DNA of 64,000 nt from assembly GCA_019279435.1 (NCBI GenBank), contig JAAALK010000082.1, positions 10,990,594-11,054,593 on the forward strand, in the 5' to 3' direction. Origin of the DNA: Zizania palustris (taxonomy: Eukaryota > Streptophyta > Magnoliopsida > Poales > Poaceae). A program made the translations under genes and the position numbers. The notes under the pieces are model-generated. The model did not search any database. It was given only the letters and a program-made list of their open reading frames with translations, and had not been told where the DNA came from. Shown in pieces: positions 32,256 to 44,834 of the stretch (position 1 is its first letter; each line of letters opens with the position of its first letter).

Positions 32256-35106
32256 TGAGAAACCAAGGGTGGTTTCGGTCTGGATGATGAGTGATTTACA
32301 AGGATGAGTGTCTGAGCGGTTGAGTGGTTGAGGTTGGTTGAGTGCATCAAGGGTTTTGATGTGGAATGGAGGTTTGGTTGCCAAGGGTTTCGGCGGTGTG
32401 TCGCGTTCTTGTTTTGGCTTGTCTTATTTCTGCAGGGTGGAGATACTGACCGACTGTCGACGGTAGGTGATTGAGGGTCGAGCGGGTAGCTTGATGCCGG
32501 AGGATCAGGGAGGTCGGGCGAAGTTGGGGAAGATCTCAAGAGTGCACGAGGACATGGAGCGAGACTTGGACAGACGACTGATTGCGACGGCGTGTAGACC
32601 GGGTTCGCGAGAGGGAGGCCAGGACAAGCATTCAGGCGGCTCGAGGGGATCGAGAGCGGAAGTGGCCTGCTGGCGCTCGGAGTCGCGAAGCGGTGTCACG
32701 AGTTGAAGGGTTGAGAGGTTTTGTCGGTTTTTGCTGAAAACCATCGAAACGTTTATTGTTTTTGTTAATTCAATAAATAGGTGTCTAGTTTTAGTTTAAA
32801 TTTTCAGTTTAGTAGTGTGACCTCTTGGTATAATTTTTGTAGTGGTTCTACTCTGAAATTATATTAAAAGGAGAGTCAATTTGTAATTTTATTTTTAGTT
32901 TTTATAGGGTAATTTTCAGAATTGTTAAATCTAAAATCACTAAGGGTCTATGTGTCAATTGGGGGCTTCTAGAAGAAGAGTTGGTAGGATATTATCCCCC
33001 CATGTTGGCTGAACCAATGGAGCACTCTAGATTCAAAATTTGCAATGAAAATAGATGAGAAAACTTGAGTTTAAAGCAACCTTGGACGAGGAACAGGAAC
33101 CAGCAAGATTTTCGGATTCTGCATAGCCAGCAAAAACTATTCACTATAAGTTTGCTTCCAGCGCAATTAATTTCTGTGGTCGAAATCGATTTTGTGCTGC
33201 GTTTTCTGGAGAATCTAATGCAGAAGTTGATGTTGAAGTTTATGTAACTTTTGTTGGGAATAGTTTGAATGATCCATTTTCGAAAGTTACAACATGTTTC
33301 TGTGATGTCTTCTGAATTATTTTGTTACTCAAAGTAGGCATCACAGTGCTGAAAAAATTATTCTGAAAAGTGGTGCAGTTTTGGTTTTGCTCCCCACTTG
33401 TTTGATGAAATGTTTCATCAAATGTTCATCGGGCTTTTGGCTGATCATTTAAGTAGTTTTTGAGTGATTTCATGTTTGAATGATGAACTAAATACTTTGT
33501 GTAAATATCAAGTAGTTAATTCTGAATTTCAACTAGAAAGATTTGAGAAATTTGTTGTCACTGTTGTGATTTTCTATTGTTTCTGCTATGCTGAATTGTT
33601 AAATACCTTGATCTGTTTACTATTGTGATCTGTTTGGGTCTTGGTCTGATGATTTAATAGACATATCTCTCTGATTGATTGAGCTATACTTTAAGGTTGC
33701 AAGTATAGAACATTTTTAGGCTGTGTTTTCAGTATTCAGTTTTCTAAATTTTCAGTACCTCTCATATCCAAATAGTCCCTGTTATTGGAGTTCAGTTTGG
33801 TAGTTTTGAACTGTATCCTTGAGTAGCAAATTGCTGTGATAGGTATGAAATACTGTTGAAAAGAACCAGTTATCTAAATGGCATTTGTGTCTACTCAATC
33901 TGTAATTGTCTGAAGATAAGAGCTGTATTGGTTTCAGTTTTCTGAATATTTTCAGAGTATCTTCATCTGATAGCTTTTGAGTCTTGAGAATCTGATTTGA
34001 GAATGTTTGTGTGCTATCTTCTGGAAATTGAGTACTGTTATTGTTTTGTGATTTGATAATCTCAAGGTAGATCACCTTTGCTTGGTAATTTTCCAATAGA
34101 AATCAGATAGAAAACCTTTGCTCTGTATGTTTGGACGTGCTACAGTGTTATGAAGAACTTTTCAGTTGCAATTCTTTGATTTCAGCAAATCTATTTTTCA
34201 TCCAGAATCTATAGATTCCAGCAACAAAACAGTTTATGTTCAGCTGTGAGTTTGTGTCAATACAAAACTCAGATTGCAATTCATTCAAATCCAAATCTGT
34301 GTTTCTATTGTATGCTATTTTCAGCAAGCAAAAATATCTGAATCTGAACTAAATCCTGAATGCTGAATTGAATTGAATCTCAATTTGATATACACAACAT
34401 GGTTTAAAACATGAGTAATGAACCTTATTGAAATACATTTATACTATTCATTGTCTGATAAATTTCAATGGTAAAATTTCTTAATCATGGTGTAGTTTAT
34501 GAACACTTGATTGAAGTCTTGATCTGAATCAATATTTGATCAGCATGTTATTATTGTAAACCAGAGTTTACTCCCACAGTTGAGTTTGTGACAGTGAACA
34601 GTACTCAGTGATTGTTGTCGGTTCAGTTATGGTATTTTGCTGAATGTACTATTCTTGATCTAGTGTAGATTGTTTCAGCTTGCAGATCCGTTTCATTCCG
34701 AATTGAATCTTTGTGTGCTGAATTGATATTAAACTGAAATTGAAAATTGCAAACTGAATCAAAACTTGACCGATGAACGTTGTTGAAATTCACTCTTACT
34801 ATTCATCGTCCGACAAATTTCAGTAAAACAGGGATTTCACTTGAGATTGAATTGTAACGTGCTGATTCACTACTACAAACTTAAATTTATCTCTTGTGTG
34901 AGTTTTTAGATATTTGTTGATTAAAATTTTTGAAACAAAGATGATTTGGGTTTTTGAATCTATTTGAGCTCAAATTTGTACTGATTGGTTTAAAACTTGA
35001 AATTGAGTGTTTGAGGTGCGTTGGGTGATTTGACTAGGCCATCACATTCGAAAGAAAGTGTCGAGACGCCTATTCACCCTCCTCTAGTCGCTATTTCGAT
35101 CCCACA
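32256..35106 (+). repeat. 3' LTR of Sirevirus D
   Basis: It starts TGAGAAACC directly after a PPT identical to that of C and ends CGATCCCACA. At 2851 bp it is long for a Sirevirus LTR. The first 500 bp resemble the LTR at 62402 and partly that of C; 32760-35000 is AT-rich. An imperfect duplication of about 80 bp occurs at 34417-34490 and 34771-34840 (shared core actattcat...gacaaatttca). The next bases, cgtgt, would be the TSD, but the 5' LTR is outside the window so this cannot be checked. Nothing else is recognised in it. Confidence 0.8.
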
Positions 35107-37054
35107 CGTGTCAAAACCTTGTCAATGTACATACTCTGGCTTAATCCAATTAACTGCTTTGATCTATCTCTATAGATCTTTTACTGAAATACAAGTGAAC
35201 GTCATTTCCGATCAATAAAGTCTTGATAGCATTTAATAAAGGAACGTCATTTCCGATCAATAATATATCGTCCACATACAAGACTAGAAATACAAGTGAG
35301 CTCCCACTAGCCTTCTTGTAAACACAAGGCTCTTCTTCATTCTTGATGAAGCCAAACCCTTTCGCTACCTCATCAAAACGAAGATTCCAACTCTGAGAAG
35401 CTTGCTTCAGCCTATAAATGGACTTCTGCAACTTACAAACTTTCCCAGCATTTTCCAGATCATCAAGACCTTCAGGCCGTGTCATGTACACATCCTCGCT
35501 TAGGTTTCCTTTCAGGAAAGTTGTCTTGATATCCATTTTCCATATCTCATAACCATAAAATATGGAAACTGCTAGGATGATCCTAATAGACTTAAGAATT
35601 GCAATGGGCGAAAATGTTTCATCATAATCAACATCTTGAATCTGTCTGAAACCTTTCGCCACCAATCATTCCTTATAGATGTGAACATTTCCATCAACGT
35701 CTATATTTTTCTTGAAGATCCATTTACACTCAATAGTTTTTACGCCATCGGGTCGATCAACCAAGTTCCAAACTTGGTTTTCTCGCATGGACTCCTATTT
35801 TGTCTAGATCGGAACTTTCGATCTAACTCCCCTATCGCAAATCTTGTCCAGCATCAGAACTACTGACCTAACAAGCATCGGAACTTCTGATCAAGCATCA
35901 AAACTTCTGAAATTATGCAAACAGAAACAAATTTGATCTATTTTAATACGGATCTAATGGCTCCACGCCATTTCTCAGAGTCTGATCCCATCACTACTTC
36001 CGCATAGGTCTTAGGCTCGTTGTTGTCCAACAACAACACGTTACGCTGCCCAGTGGTCAAAAACATGAACCGCTCCAGCACGTGACTCACCCTCACGGAC
36101 CTTCGTGCGGCTGGTGTTTCTACAATAGGCTCTAAAATGCCTTGTATATCCTATTGTAGTTCAGTGGGATCTAGAACACCTTCCAGTGGCTCTCGAACTT
36201 CTTCGAGATGCACTGTTCTTCCACTAACCCTATTTGAGAGAAACTCTTTCTCAAGGAATACACCATTCCGAGTGACAAACATTTTGCCCTCTTCTCTATT
36301 ATAGAAATAATATTCTTTGGTTTCCCAAGGATATCCCACAAAGAAGCACCTGTCAGATTTAGGAGTGACTTTTCATACGTCAAATGTTTGATAGACGCCT
36401 CACAACCCCAAATCTTTAGAAAAGACAAACTAGGATGCCTCCCAGACCACATCTCATACGACATCTTCTCTATTGACTTAGATGGAACTCTATTTATCGT
36501 GAAAGTAGCAGTTTCTAGAGCGAGTCCCCAAAAGGATAATGGAATATCAGTATGACTCATCAAAGACCGAACCATGTATAACAAGGAACGATTTCTCCAC
36601 TCGAACACTCCATTACACTAGGGCATGCTGGGTGGAGTCAGATGTGGAACAATTCCACACTGCTTTAGATGATCACTAAACTCATGGCTCAAATATTTAC
36701 CTCCACGATCAGATCATAGAAATTTAATTGTCTTGCTCATATGATTTTGTACTTCATTTTGGAACTCCTTGTACTTTTTGAAGGATTCCCATTTATGCCT
36801 CACTAAGTAAACAACCGTATCTATTAAAGTCGTATGTAAAGTGATAAAGTATTAAAAACCACCTCTTGTGACATGGCTCATTGGTCCACACACATAAGTA
36901 TGTACTATGGCCAATAGCTCACTCACCCTCTTACTTTGACTAATGAAAGGTGTCTTTGTCATTTTTCCAAGTAAGCAAGACTCACATGTGTCATATGATT
37001 CAAAATCAAATGACTCCAAAAGTCCACCGCTATGGAGATTTTGCACATGCTTCT
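35107..37054 (-). pseudogene. pol: copia element H, pol remnant (IN and RT)
   Basis: Read from high to low coordinates: the end of the pre-integrase zinc-finger region (37054-36900, with FDFESYDTCESCLLGKM), integrase core (36870-36540, with SDRGGKY and VFEWRNRS, the Glu of the DDE triad retained), the linker (36540-36150) and RT (35665-35107, with MDIKTTFLKG, YRLKQASQSWNLRFDE and YVDD). The coding sequence runs right up to the LTR of D, which therefore inserted in RT. Stops and frameshifts are common, for example TAG just before the Glu region. A 20 bp duplication lies near 35190 and 35240. It is a copia family different from the Sireviruses here and older than D and G. Confidence 0.85.
37052..37054 (+). 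repeat. target-site duplication TCT, left copy (CACTA G)
   Basis: TCT precedes CACTACTACAA and recurs at 61191-61193 after the right end. Removing G joins the H reading frame exactly (I-N-E-K-H-V-Q-N-L), which confirms a three-base duplication. Confidence 0.85.
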
Positions 37055-37360
37055 CACTACTACAAACCGCCACTTTAGTGGCGTTGGGCAAAAACACTGT
37101 AGTGGCAGATTATTAGACGCCCACCACTACAGTGGTTCCATGCGCTGCCGCGCTGATGACCGCCACTACTAGTGGCAGTTGGTGCTGACGTTAGCACCGA
37201 CCGCCACTAGTATAGCCAATACTAGTGGCGGTCGCTGATGACGTCAGTATGGACCGCCACTACTTTACAAATAGTAGTGGCGGGCGCTGGTGCTGCCCGC
37301 AGTTGCTACGGTGTCCGCCACTAATGTATTGATGACATCAATTGCGACCGCCACTACTAT
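37055..37360 (+). repeat. Left TIR and subterminal repeats of G
   Basis: After the terminal inverted repeat, short motifs such as ACCGCCACTA and TAGTGGCGG recur in both orientations (near 37145, 37165, 37200, 37220, 37255, 37275 and 37350). Such arrays bind the TNPA-type protein in En/Spm. A TATA motif (gctataaatg, 37365-37374) follows directly. Confidence 0.8.
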
Positions 37361-37364
37361 TCTG

Positions 37365-37374
37365 GCTATAAATG
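37365..37374 (+). promoter_or_regulatory. TATA box of G, left gene
   Basis: gctataaatg lies between the subterminal repeats and the first coding remnant, the usual place of the CACTA promoter. Confidence 0.55.
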
Positions 37375-37436
37375 CGGACCTTCTTCCTCCCCGAGCCCGA
37401 GGCTACTAGAGTTTGCATTTAATTTCGTCCATACAA

Positions 37437-39232
37437 TGGCGACAAAAATCTAGATAAAGAGGGGGAGGCTTTGTTTTCGTTTCTTTTGAAGGATTTTATT
37501 CTAGGAGGTAAATCCATGCCGAATCTCACATTTATTTTGTATTTAATCATGTATATAATGAGTTATTATCATCTTACTAATTTAGGTTTCGTGAATAGAA
37601 ATTTTCAAATATTCTTCCATTTATAGTGTTTCTTTCTCCAAAATTAAGAAATATGACCCTCCACACAATTATTCATCACTTGTATACATTTTTACGTCGT
37701 TTTAATCTTTTTTTTAATTTGACTTATGATTATAGATCTAGAGTTATGTTGTTTTGAGAGAGAAACCAATTTAGTTAATTTATTTAATTATTTTTTTCTA
37801 CTTACTACATAGTTTGAATTAAAGCATTTTTAATTAATGTTGGTATGAGAGATAAATCAATATATTTTCAATTTGTAAATTACTAAAATTAACAATAATG
37901 AATTTATTAATATTTTTTAAAATAATATATATGTTTTAGATGGAGCACAGATCCAAGATGGAGATATGGTGGCATATTTTAACAGAGTAACTGAATTTAC
38001 TGAAGCTATCACACAATATGCTTCCCGTCAGAGTGAAGCGGCAATATATTGTCCTGGTAAAGTTTGTAAAAACGAAGCGATGTATCCGTGTTCAGATCAT
38101 GAAACCATACGATTTCACTTGTTGAAAAATGGTTTCATGAACAACTACTATATATGTACGAAACATGGTGAGATGGTCAAAACCCTCCTAATGATTCTAA
38201 TGTGCTGCAAGATGCTCGTCAACATAGAAGAGGTTGCGATCATACATCCGACATAACACATGATGTTGATCAACATGATGATGATGGCACCTTTGATGTG
38301 GAGGAACTGATGCGAAATGTTGCGCCTAAGGTGCTGTTGTAGAGAACTACAACGAAAGGCTATGATAACTTTGAAGCACTTGACAAAGCATCGAAAAACC
38401 TTCTTTATGAGGAACGCCATGGTTGCGATAAGCAGTATACTGTGTTGTACACAACTCTTGAGCTTATGAAACTGAAGGCCAGTAATGGACGGTCTGACAC
38501 TAGTTTTTCAGATCTTTTACAACTCCTAAAAAATGTTTTGCCAAAACCCAATGGTCTGCCATCTAATACGTACCAAGCAAAGAAGATGATTTGTCCGTTG
38601 ACTTTGGGCGTTCAGAAGATTCATGCATTCCCGAACCATTGTATCCTATATCGAAAAGAGTATGAATTGTTAGAGAGTTGTCCGCAGTGCAATGCAAGTC
38701 GATACAAACGTGCAAATGACCACCGAAAGAAGAATAAGATGTTGCAGAAGAGGAAGAAAAATGTTATTGTAGACCAGCACGGATATAAGACGGAGAAGAA
38801 AGTTCCAGTCTTAGTAATGTGGTACCTACCGGTGATTGATCGCTTGAAACGTATGTTATCTAATCCCAGAGATGCTGAACTATTAATCAGGCAGCGGAAG
38901 AAGGACAGAAAACTTCGGCACCTTGCTGATGCTAGGAAGTGGAAATCATTTGACCTAGCCCATCTAGATTTCTCGGAGGATCCCAGAAATATTAGGATGG
39001 GACTTAGCACGGATAGAATGAATCCCTTCGGTGAGATGAGGAACCCACACAATACGTGGCTGGTCTTTCTATGCTTGTTCAACATTCCATCATGGTTGTG
39101 CCATAAAAGAAAATACCTTATGCTCACTACTCTAATTTCCGGTCCATCATGGTGTCTGTGTGTGGGATAAGCACAAGAAAGATCACTTCAATCTAAGAGC
39201 CATGATCTTTTGCACCATAGCTGACAACCCAG
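37437..39232 (+). pseudogene. TNP2-like CACTA transposase remnant
   Basis: The region 37940-38170 matches the transposase-associated N-terminal domain (A-Y-F-N-R-V-T-E-F, then C-P-G-K-V-C-K-N and the Y-x-C-T-K-H-G-E end). The region 38442-39150 matches the TNP2 body (L-T-L-G-V-Q-K-I-H-A-F-P-N-H-C, C-P-Q-C-N-A-S-R-Y, DPRNIRMGLSTDRMNPFGEM, then N-T-W-L-V and P-S-W-L-C). After a deletion near 39168 the sequence resumes with H-F-N-L-R-A-M-I-F-C-T and stops. The C-terminal half of the transposase is missing. The first ATG frame (37437) ends after a few codons, and an AT-rich intron-like stretch lies at 37500-37930. The protein would cut the TIRs. Confidence 0.75.
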
Positions 39233-39235
39233 AAC

Positions 39236-39405
39236 GTGATATAAAATGTGATATATGAAGTTTGAATGTGAATTTGGATGTGATATGTGAGTTTTGATGT
39301 GATATGTGAAGATTAAATGCGAATTTGGATGTGATATGTGATTTTTGTTGTGATATGTGAATTTGGATATAAAATGTGTTTGATTGTGAGTGTGGATATA
39401 AAGAT
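39236..39405 (+). repeat. Minisatellite, degenerate units of about 28 bp
   Basis: Units of the form gtgatatgtgaattttgatgt or gtgaatttggat alternate about six times. The array directly follows the broken end of the TNP2 remnant. Confidence 0.7.
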
Positions 39406-39447
39406 ACATTTTTTATAATGGTTTTAAATTTATTGGATAATAACTAA

Positions 39448-39942
39448 TGTTGGCGTAAAAGATTACGCTAACAGGTTTCTGAAGATTAGAAACTAACAAA
39501 CGAAGTGTTTGCGAAGTAAACTATTCCAAGCCTCCGAAAGGATAATAGCTTAAAATAGTTCGAAAGTGTGTATTGAATAACTTGTATTCGGTTCTTATTA
39601 CAGGGTAAAACGGGTGGTATTTATAGGCCCAAACATTAAGGAAAAGACCCTTTTACCCCTCTATTACAACTGACATAGTGGAAACTATTTGGTACCCTTA
39701 ATAGGGCTAAAATGGTAAAAGACTAATCTAATGAGAAAGAAGATAAGTCTTCCATCTTAGCTGGCAAAGAAGCTCTCGGAAGAGTCCAAGTTCGAAGATA
39801 TACTCCGAATTAGAGTCCGTCATCATACTTCGAACTTGATTCAATGCATTCCCGGAGTCATATGCAGGAAATCTTGGACTTAATCACCAACCTTTGTCCT
39901 GTTACTGCAATAACCGTGATGATGGAATATTTTCCCCCAACA
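39448..39942 (-). repeat. 3' LTR of element B
   Basis: This LTR is 495 bp long. On the plus strand it starts TGTTGGCGTAAAAG and ends TTCCCCCAACA. On the minus strand a TATA motif (cctataaatacc) lies at 39617-39628. Preceding it in element orientation is GAGGGGCTAC (39943-39952), the PPT shared with element A. Confidence 0.92.
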
Positions 39943-40383
39943 GTAGCCCCTCGAATACGCTTCTCCGCTAAATCTGTAAAGTTAGGAGAGCAGTATACGT
40001 AAGAAAAATAATCATGCGTAGGGGTTAGCAAATTTTAATCCATCTCCGAAATGCATGGAGATGCAAAACTTCGAATCAGTTTCTAAGACAATTACATTCG
40101 AACAATCTTAGAACTAATTCGAGAAGCCCGAAAGTCTTTTTAGACTTGGAAGAAATAGCCGTTGGCTTCTTTCTTCTAACGGAAGTTACGTGACACGTTA
40201 ATTCCGCAACAATGTAACGGTTAAGAATGCGAAACAGCATAGGCAAACGGTAAAAAATCGGGGTCTAGGCAATAAATAGAGGGCCCAGACCCTTCTCGAG
40301 TACCTTTCCACCGCTTTCGTGCAAACAAACCATCAATCAAGCCCTAGCCTCCATTTCACTTCTGAAGCAATCCGTGAGATCCA
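39943..40383 (+). promoter_or_regulatory. PPT of B and upstream region of the antisense ORF
   Basis: The first bases are the PPT (minus strand GAGGGGCTAC). The rest is the presumed promoter and leader of the plus-strand ORF. A TATA-like motif (gcaataaatagag) is at 40269-40281, about 105 bp before the ATG. The same arrangement is seen in element A (18104-18555). Confidence 0.5.
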
Positions 40384-43300
40384 ATGGCGAAAACCAGTTT
40401 CAAGGGTCCTGGAGCAGCTTCAACCCTGGCCCGGCAGCAGGCTGCGGTAGCAGCAGCGGCTGCAAAATTGGTGGCGGTGACTCCGACTCAAGCAATGGCA
40501 ACAATGGCGGCGGTGGGGAGAAATCCCCAAAATGTCGGCCCTCAAGACCTTTTTCCGCCATCAACGAAGTACACAGATCAATCCTTTTAATTGGGGCCTT
40601 CAACCTGTAAAAGAGAATCACTCGCGGCCGCAATAGAAGGCAAAATTAGTTCGGGAGTCATGATTCGTAAACCCGGGAAAGAGATCATTCCGTCGCCAAG
40701 ACCCGGAGAAGTGGTCGTCTTCGAAGCCTTCTTCGAAGCTGGCTTGCGGCTTCCAACAGTCGACTTCTTAGCGGAGGTATTGGACTTATTCCACGTTACT
40801 CTCCCCCAACTCTCTCCGAATGCCGTAGCACATCTTGCCATCTTCGAATGGGCGTTGCGAGCCGAGGGTTGTGAGGGAAGGGCGGAGATCTTCGCAGCAC
40901 TGCACAGAGCTTCGTGCCAACCGAAGACCTTCGTAGGCCCCGAAGGTGAGAAGATGGTAGTGGCCTTCGGAAGCATCAACTTCAGGCTTCGGGATGAGTA
41001 TGCTCTCCGGTTTCCCGCTAAGGCTATCAATGCCAGATGGTATACAGAATGGATCCTGAAATGGTTTTATGCCGATGTTGGGGCGAGCAGTCGCCTAGCT
41101 GGACCTTTGCAAGATATCAATTTCCGAAAGGAAGCTCTTGTGCATCCGGATCTGGGCCAGCTCGAAGCTCGCCTCAGCCCGCTCCAAAAAATCATTCACC
41201 GGCTGAGTATGCGGGACATAGCCGAAGAATTCCTCGGGCTTCAAATCCCTCCTCTGATGGCCAACTGGCTGATCACCTTTGAGGAAGATTCAGAGGGCGG
41301 TCTTCGCAAAATTTCTTCGACTTCGAGCCCTGCAGGTAACTTTGAAAACAACATATATCATGTATATTTATTCAAAGAAATAACCAACTTAACTCATTTT
41401 CCAGCCTCTTCAGCCCTTATAACTTCGGAGCAGATTGTACGAGCTTCAGAGAAGATTATGGGCGTCCCAACTCCGACCGAGAAGGAATGGAGAATCAAAT
41501 TGGTTGGTACTTGGGAACGGTCTAACCGAGTATGGGGACTACTCGAAGTTGTTCCGTCCCCTCTTCTGGATTGGGTGCATTCGGAGAAAGGGCCCAAAAA
41601 GAGAAAAGCCGAAGTTGGAGCTTCGAGCTCTGCCAAGACTCCGCTAAAGAAGGTGGCTCGAAAGCCAAGAGTCCCTGCACCTTCAAGTCCAAGAGCTTCA
41701 GTTTCCGATTCCTTGGAGGATGAAGGCAGGATGCTTGTCGGCTTGATCGACGAAGACGCAGCCAAAAGAGATGCACATATTGATGAAGCTGCGAGCGTGC
41801 CGGAGTCTCAAGAGAACCTTGAGCAAGTGAGGACTCCGGCTGCTCAAGAAAATTTACCGCAAGACGGAGCCCCTGTGGATGAAAGCGAAGTCGAAGTTGT
41901 TGCAGCTTCGATTCCGGGTGAAGTAACAATGGCTGCTGCCGAGGATGCTCCAACAGTCGAAGATTTGACTGCTGACTCCGATAAAGACTTTGGAGTAGCC
42001 TTCGACCCGCCAAGCATCCCAATGCTCACCCGTCGCCAAAATGTCGAAGGGACACTTCGCATAATCATTTTGTTCTTTTTTCTGTAAAATTATACAATGT
42101 ATAATACTTTTGTTTTAACAGGATCCACTCTCGTGGAAGAGGTCTGTCCCGAGGATATAATTCATGGACCTTCGATAGCTTCGGAGCCAATTCCAGGAGC
42201 CACTCAAATGGGACCTGGAAAAGGCAAAGGCAAGATGGACCACCTCCCTGCTCCGAGCTCAGGATCAACTCCGTCTGAATCAACAGACGTAAGCCAATCT
42301 ACGGAGGGGGGCCAATCTACCGGAGCTCCAAAAAATACGGCTCAGCACTCCGGGGCTTCATCAAACGAAGATGACCGGCAAGCCTTGAGCATGCTCCCTC
42401 TTCTAGCTCCTTTCTTGGAGCGAAGAACTGGACTTCGGACTTTGCTCGAGCCTTTGGATTGAGCTAGCCGCAAAGTGGGGGAGACGGACTTTGTGGCCAT
42501 CTTAAGCGAGGCGGAGAGTTCGGAGCTTAACGCTGCCATGGAACGTGCAGCATACCAGGTACGAAGTATCTGCAAAACAATGTCAAACTTATATACAAAT
42601 AATTTCTCACCTTGGTTTTTTCTCTTTGCAGCAAACAGTCTTGGCACGAGCTGCGAACTACTCAAATGAACGTGGAAGCCTTCGCCTTCGAGAGGAAAAT
42701 ACAACTCTTCAACGAAATCTTACTATCTCTGAAGGTCGGGTGGCCCACTTGGACAACATGGTTTCAACGGAGCGCAGGGCCAGACAAAGCTTGGAGGTTG
42801 CGAACAAAGAGCTCGAAGCAGAACAAATTGTGCTTCGAGCGGAAATTGAAAAGATGTGGGCGGAGCATGCTACTGCGGGGGCTGAGCTTGTTAGGCTCCA
42901 TGAAGAAAAAACCAAAGCTGCCGAAGAAGCTAGCCAGCTACTTAATCAGAAGAATTCTTTAGCTACGGAGGCAGCTAGGCTTTCTGGAGTAGTAAGAGAA
43001 TTAACTTCGGCGAAGGATGCCTTAGTTGAAGACAAGCTGAAGTCGGAAAAGGTAGCTGCGGAGGTCATGGACCAACTGCTAGGCGTTCTGGAGTACTTCG
43101 GTACTACTGGGACGCTTCCTTCAGATGACAACATCTCCTTGCTGCGACGGTTGAAGAGGATCCAAGGAGCAGCGAAGCAAATGAAGACAGCAAGCATTCG
43201 GTACGGAGAAATCTCCGGACAAGTGGCTGCTATCGGCATACTTTGTTACTATGAAGATCTGGGCCAATCGATAACTCCGAACGCAGGGGCGGCTCCCATT

Positions 43301-44047
43301 ACTTTTGACGACAACCAGCTCCTTACTCCTTCCGAAGGTGTGGCCGCTGCTTGGCAAGCCTTTCAAACTTCATGGAGAGCCGAAGGTCGCTCTGCGATTA
43401 AGGCTTGGATTGACGAAGGGCAATGCCAGAAGCATGCTCGGTCCCAAGCTTCGAGCAGTCAGCCCCCACCAAACCCGCAGGTTTAGAATTATCATAGGAT
43501 CTTCGACTATGTAAAGCATTATGCTTTTGTACATTTATGAATGAAAATTTGCTTATCATGTTTTTAGGCTTTGCCTCATATGGAAGATGTCGAAGTGTTA
43601 GACGTTAACGACGAACTCCGCTTACTATGGGCTACCTTCGATATCTTCAAACTTCAAAAGCGCCCTCGATTTTTAGTTCCTCGGAATAGCTCCGGAGCGA
43701 TTATACCCAAAGTAAGCAAAGACATACTGTCTTGTATTAAAGAGGAAGAAAAAGAAGTTAACTTGGAAACTTCATCTTCTGAAGACATTGTATGGTCCGA
43801 AGACGAAGATGAAGCTCAAGGTAAAAAGCCTAAAGAACTTGGAAACTGGGAAAGGAGCCCCGAACGGCTTCAAACTTGGGCCGAGCTTCAACAAGAACAA
43901 AAAGACTTTAGAGCTTCGAAGGGAGGCAGGACAGTTAAACGCAAAGTTGTTAGAACTCCCGGCTCTGGAACTAGTCGTTCCAACCCTAGCTCTAGAGATC
44001 GAAGAGGTCTTCGATTCCTTCTTGGTATAGATACCATTTTTTCATGA
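40384..44047 (+). pseudogene. Antisense ORF of element B (Tat aORF, PF04195-like) with introns
   Basis: It runs opposite to gag-pol. Exon 1 begins with ATG 40384, is Ala-rich and meets TAA at 40588 in the same frame as the following part. The region 40690-41290 is the conserved domain (E-V-V-V-F-E-A-F-F-E-A-G-L-R-L, L-P-Q-L-S-P-N-A, F-E-W-A-L-R-A-E-G-C-E-G, W-I-L-K-W-F-Y-A-D-V-G). The region 41580-41730 is basic. The region 42660-43100 is a long coiled coil, and the end is acidic (43740-43810). Introns visible by GT/AG: 41336-41404, one ending at 42121, 42559-42631 and 43481-43567. Stops at 40588 and about 42460 show decay. The function is unknown, and the spliced structure implies transcription from its own promoter. 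Confidence 0.75.
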
Positions 44048-44834
44048 TGTAATCATATTTGTTCGAATAATAAATATCGATTTAAAATTGTCTCCATATT
44101 TACTAGCCCCTCTTTGGGCGTAAGCAACTTCGAACTGTATTCAAAGATGGTTAGGTGCAAAGAAAAACTTAGGAGTACAATTTTTGGGGTTCAGAGCCCC
44201 TCAAAAATTTAAAGATTGATTAAAATCTTATAAAATGTCTTCGACTATTTGTAGTCTGAAGACTGGTAACTTAGTACCTTATGTTTTTGAAAGAAATCAC
44301 TTTGGACAACTTTCCGGACACTTTAGTGTCCCACGTGATTTGTCACTTTGGACTTTCTTAACAGACATTCGAAGCTCATGGCTCAAACTCTATTTTGTTT
44401 GGGCCTCCTTAGGCTCTTTTTGCGAATTCAGTCAAACCAGTGGTTTGGAGTTCGCAGTGGTCTCTTTGGACTCTTTTTACAGATGCTTACAAGCCGGTGG
44501 CTTGGGCTCTACATCATTTGGTCTCCTTGGACTCTTTTTGCGATTGTCTTCCAGCCGTTGGCTTGGACTCCGCATTCCGTGGCCTCGGGCTCTTTTATGG
44601 ATGCCTACAAGCCGATGGCTTGGACTCTGGATTATGTCAGCCCACCACCTCGAAACTTCGGACCAGTGGTTCGAAGTCCGAAAATATGATTCAAATTAAT
44701 GACACTTCCCTCTCGGTCAACTCCGCTATTCCAGTGCGTCCACTCGGAAGTGGGAAGTTTATGAGGGGTAGGCATTATCTGAACCATATGCTTTATTAAT
44801 TCGGAAAGTGCTTACAAATGATTACAAGGAGCCC
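44048..44834 (-). other. Spacer of B with a 59 bp tandem repeat
   Basis: This noncoding stretch lies between the ends of pol and the antisense ORF, where the two convergent reading frames finish. Five degenerate units of 57-61 bp lie at 44353-44650. Units begin with (G)CTCTTTTT and contain AAGCC(G/A)(G/A)TGGCTTGGACTC; unit starts are at 44353, 44414, 44471, 44532 and 44590. It may hold the terminators for both transcripts, but no signal was confirmed. Confidence 0.7.

Noticed and set aside
38621..39127. 168 aa minus-strand ORF
   Set aside because: It is antisense to the well-supported TNP2 frame.
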